Source: an uncultured Spirochaetaceae bacterium (GTDB lineage: Bacteria > Spirochaetota > Spirochaetia > SZUA-6 > Bin103). Taken from it: a DNA stretch of 6,699 nt. Every line of letters begins with the position of its first letter. Positions within the stretch are counted from its first letter, which is position 1. The stretch spans positions 1 to 6,699 of the forward strand of contig CAJWOB010000145.1 in assembly GCA_913043885.1 (NCBI GenBank), given 5' to 3'. Below the pieces are notes generated by a model. That model was not told where the DNA came from. It saw only the letters and a list, made by a program, of their open reading frames with translations, and did no database searches. Positions 5,134 to 6,699 of the stretch are shown here, piece after piece. A program made the translations under genes and the position numbers.

Positions 5134-5904
5134 GTGAGTGTTCCCAATTTTGCGAGCGACTTCAGAGCCCGACTGCGCGCCGGCGAGGTGATGCTAGGGA
5201 CCGTTCTGCCGGCGCCGACGCCATCAGTAGCGGGAGCGGTACTGGGCACCGGCCCGGATTTCTTGTGGATCGACACCGAGCACCAGCCGTTCGGCACGGA
5301 GGCGTTGGGCACCATTCCGGCGCTTGCCCGCCTCCGTCAAGTGGCACCACTCATTCGCGTCGCCGGCAACGACTCGTCGTTGATCAAGAAGGCCTATGAC
5401 GTCGGCGCGGTGGCGGTGATGGTCCCGCAGATCAACACCGTCGAGGAAGCCCGGGCGGCAGTGCGCCACGCCAAGTATCCACCGGAAGGCGAGCGCGGCG
5501 TGTCGCCCGTCTGGCCCATGTACGTCGGCGCCGACTGGAGCCACGCGATCGCCAGCGCGAACGAGGAGACGGCGCTGGTGCTTCAGCTGGAGAGCCGACG
5601 CGCGTTCGAGAACCTTGATCAGATCAAGAAGATCTCGGGAGTGGATGTGCTGATGGTCGGGCCGATGGACCTTTCCACCTCCCTCGGTCGCTCGGGGGAC
5701 TTCAAGTCGGACGAGATTCAGACCCTCATGCGCGAGCTCCCCCAGCGATTGGAGGGCACCGGCATTGCCGCCGGGACGACGCTGGTCGACGTCGAGGACA
5801 TGGAGCAGCACCTCGAGTGGGGCTACCGCTTCATCAACGTCGGCTCCGTGGTCGGCTATGGAGCAGGCGTTCTCCGGCAGCACCTGGCGCGCCTGCGGAA
5901 GTAA
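5134..5904 (+). CDS. HpcH/HpaI aldolase family protein
   Basis: A 256-residue class II pyruvate aldolase of the HpcH/HpaI/citrate-lyase-beta superfamily. Relatives such as HpaI, 2-keto-3-deoxy-L-rhamnonate aldolase and 2-dehydro-3-deoxyglucarate aldolase cleave 2-keto-3-deoxy acids to pyruvate and an aldehyde using a divalent metal. Motifs in order: DTEHQPFG with H50, the catalytic-base position of HpaI; LIRVAGN with R75, the pyruvate-binding arginine position; VPQINTVEEARAAV (97-110); KYPPEGERGVSP (114-125); LQLESRRA with metal ligand E153; and MVGPMDLSTSLG with metal ligand D179. The active site looks complete and the length is typical. It is divergent from the dehydratase operon, whose dehydratase makes the kind of product this aldolase cleaves. 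The start is GTG 5134, with no Shine-Dalgarno sequence and an extended -10 box immediately upstream. The true substrate is unknown. Confidence 0.92.
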   Translation: MSVPNFASDFRARLRAGEVMLGTVLPAPTPSVAGAVLGTGPDFLWIDTEHQPFGTEALGTIPALARLRQVAPLIRVAGNDSSLIKKAYDVGAVAVMVPQINTVEEARAAVRHAKYPPEGERGVSPVWPMYVGADWSHAIASANEETALVLQLESRRAFENLDQIKKISGVDVLMVGPMDLSTSLGRSGDFKSDEIQTLMRELPQRLEGTGIAAGTTLVDVEDMEQHLEWGYRFINVGSVVGYGAGVLRQHLARLRK

Positions 5905-5923
5905 GACCTCGTACGGCTGCGGC

Positions 5924-6265
5924 GTGGTCCTCGCCCTGCGCCTCGCTACGCCGGGGGAGCGGAGCCACCTGGTCGAGTACGCCATCGTCGCGACGCTGGT
6001 GCACGAGGCGCTGGAAGAACGCGCCGCGCAAGGAGGATCCGTCCCGCTGCCGGCTGTCCTCGCGTTCTCGGTGGCGGCCGCGATCGGCGCCCTCGATGAG
6101 GGCATTCAGCTGCTGGTCCCAGACCGGGTATTCGACCTAGTCGACATCGCGTTCAACACGATTGCCGCCACTCTGGCGGTAGTGGGTGGGGTCGTCCTGC
6201 GCTGGCTGCGCAGACGCGGCGCGGCGTTTCGCGCCCGCCGTAATAGCTCCTCGCCGCCGCGTTAG
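5924..6265 (+). CDS. VanZ family membrane protein, probably N-terminally truncated
   Basis: A small membrane protein of the VanZ family, named after a glycopeptide-resistance accessory protein; most members have no known function. From GTG 5924 it is 113 residues. Family signatures are clear: RSHLVEYAIVA (13-23), LDEGIQLLVPDRVFD (57-71) and DIAFNTIAA (74-82). Hydrophobic segments lie at about 14-30, 42-57 and 75-94, followed by a basic, arginine-rich tail. Similarity seems to begin already at about 5907 (SYGCGVVLALRLATPGE), before any start codon in this frame. The N-terminal transmembrane segment usual in the family would fall on the aldolase coding sequence, which is intact to 5904. The gene is therefore probably a 5'-truncated remnant joined just after the aldolase stop, although translation from GTG 5924 cannot be excluded. 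It ends in a 4-bp convergent overlap with the next gene. Confidence 0.65.
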   Translation: MVLALRLATPGERSHLVEYAIVATLVHEALEERAAQGGSVPLPAVLAFSVAAAIGALDEGIQLLVPDRVFDLVDIAFNTIAATLAVVGGVVLRWLRRRGAAFRARRNSSSPPR

Positions 6266-6699
6266 GTCGTCGAGGGCGAGCCCCGATCGCCGGCATGCGC
6301 CAGTGCGGAGTCGCTCGCGCGACTGACGATTGCCGGCGCCGCGTGGATCAGCGAGTCGTCGATAAGCGCCTCGACCATGAACAGGGCGAAATCGACCCGC
6401 CGCGTCATGTTGCTGGCCAATATCGGGTCACCGACGTGAGGGCTCCACACCGGCAACCCCTCGCTCTCACCTTCCTCCAGATCACTGCCGCGGACCACCG
6501 TCCAGCGCCGGTCGCTGTCGAATACGAGACGGCACGCTGTCACCTGATCGTTGAGATCGAGCGCGCGGGTCAGCCGCCCGACGACGCCGAAGATCTTCAG
6601 ACCCGCCAGGAAGCCGCGGGAATAGCTGTCCTGGCCATCGCGGGTGATGTGCCAGCCGCAGGAGACACAAGGCGTGCGTCGTCGGCGGCGGTGTCGAGG
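6262..6699 (-). CDS. NAD(P)-binding NmrA/SDR-like protein, C-terminal part, runs off edge
   Basis: The C-terminal 145 residues of a protein whose start lies beyond the right edge. The layout matches NmrA-like, atypical short-chain-dehydrogenase NAD(P)-binding proteins. A strand-plus-turn reads VSCGWH, then comes a helical stretch (SYSRGFLAGLKIFGVV and on). The substrate-side motif RRWTVVRGSDL (visible residues 64-74) resembles the family's DWTIVRP-x-x-L, with glycine for the usual proline. TRRVDFALFMVEAL resembles the family's I-S-R-A-D-V-A-x-F helix. The NAD(P)-binding glycine motif would be in the missing part. In the first 30 or so bases from the edge, the frame in use gives an unlikely arginine run, while a neighbouring frame gives LDTAADDARLV with G/C third positions, so a further one-base frameshift near 6664-6672 is possible. 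The function is not assignable beyond a likely oxidoreductase or NAD(P)-sensing fold. Confidence 0.65.
   Translation of the reverse strand, partial: PRHRRRRRTPCVSCGWHITRDGQDSYSRGFLAGLKIFGVVGRLTRALDLNDQVTACRLVFDSDRRWTVVRGSDLEEGESEGLPVWSPHVGDPILASNMTRRVDFALFMVEALIDDSLIHAAPAIVSRASDSALAHAGDRGSPSTT

Noticed and set aside
5765..5923. Upstream extension of the VanZ-like frame into the aldolase
   Set aside because: This part is an out-of-frame reading of the aldolase C-terminus, serine- and threonine-rich and without hydrophobic segments; VanZ similarity starts only at about 5907.
5224..6105. Minus-strand open frame of 293 codons opposite the aldolase
   Set aside because: Antisense to an aldolase with a complete active site; no motif of its own.
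6482..6670. Minus-strand open frame of 62 codons
   Set aside because: Out-of-frame shadow of the NmrA-like protein, which shows family motifs in the overlapping frame.
1..6699. Mobile element, CRISPR array or tRNA
   Set aside because: No transposase motif, terminal inverted repeats with target duplications, regularly spaced repeats or cloverleaf-forming segment could be found by eye.

Overview
This is a GC-rich bacterial window (roughly two-thirds G+C by eye, with strong G/C preference at third codon positions). It carries a compact metabolic locus flanked by gene debris. The sequence does not fix the lineage. The family mix (a RidA-like protein, a VOC protein, a mannonate-dehydratase-like enzyme, a ceramidase-fold hydrolase, an HpcH/HpaI aldolase and an acyl-CoA dehydrogenase remnant) fits an uncultivated, heterotrophic, high-GC environmental bacterium such as a proteobacterium or Chloroflexota. 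No ribosomal RNA, tRNA, CRISPR array or recognisable transposase gene is present.

Layout. Bases 1-544 hold no intact gene. They contain a perfect 18-bp dyad at the left edge, a long GC-rich hairpin at 243-269 and a roughly 52-codon minus-strand remnant of an acyl-CoA dehydrogenase C-terminal domain. A class I SAM-dependent methyltransferase (545-1185, +) follows, split by a one-base frameshift at a GGGG run. It converges on a five-gene minus-strand series read from 5023 down to 1216: a neutral/alkaline ceramidase-fold protein, a cyclophilin-like (TM1367-type) protein, a mannonate-dehydratase-like TIM-barrel enzyme (also split by a one-base frameshift, again at a G4 run), a VOC metalloenzyme and a RidA-family protein. 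Spacings in this series are 9 bp, 7 bp, a 38-bp overlap and 66 bp, so it is very probably one operon. Divergent from it is an HpcH/HpaI-type aldolase (5134-5904, +), whose GTG start lies just downstream of an extended -10 box, suggesting a leaderless transcript. Next come a short VanZ-family membrane protein that looks N-terminally truncated (about 5907-6265, +) and, convergent with it, the C-terminal part of an NAD(P)-binding NmrA/SDR-like protein running off the right edge (6262-6699, -).

How the genes may work together (inference). A ManD/UxuA-type sugar-acid dehydratase makes a 2-keto-3-deoxy acid, and an HpcH/HpaI class II aldolase cleaves such acids to pyruvate plus an aldehyde. Their divergent pairing suggests a catabolic module for a sugar acid. 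The metal-dependent ceramidase-fold hydrolase, the RidA-like and VOC proteins and the cyclophilin-like protein would be accessories that release or clean up substrate and intermediates. No transporter or regulator lies in the window, and the substrate cannot be read from the sequence.

Data quality matters here. Two clear one-base losses, both in runs of four G on the coding strand, and a possible third near the right edge make sequencing or assembly indels at least as likely as real gene decay.
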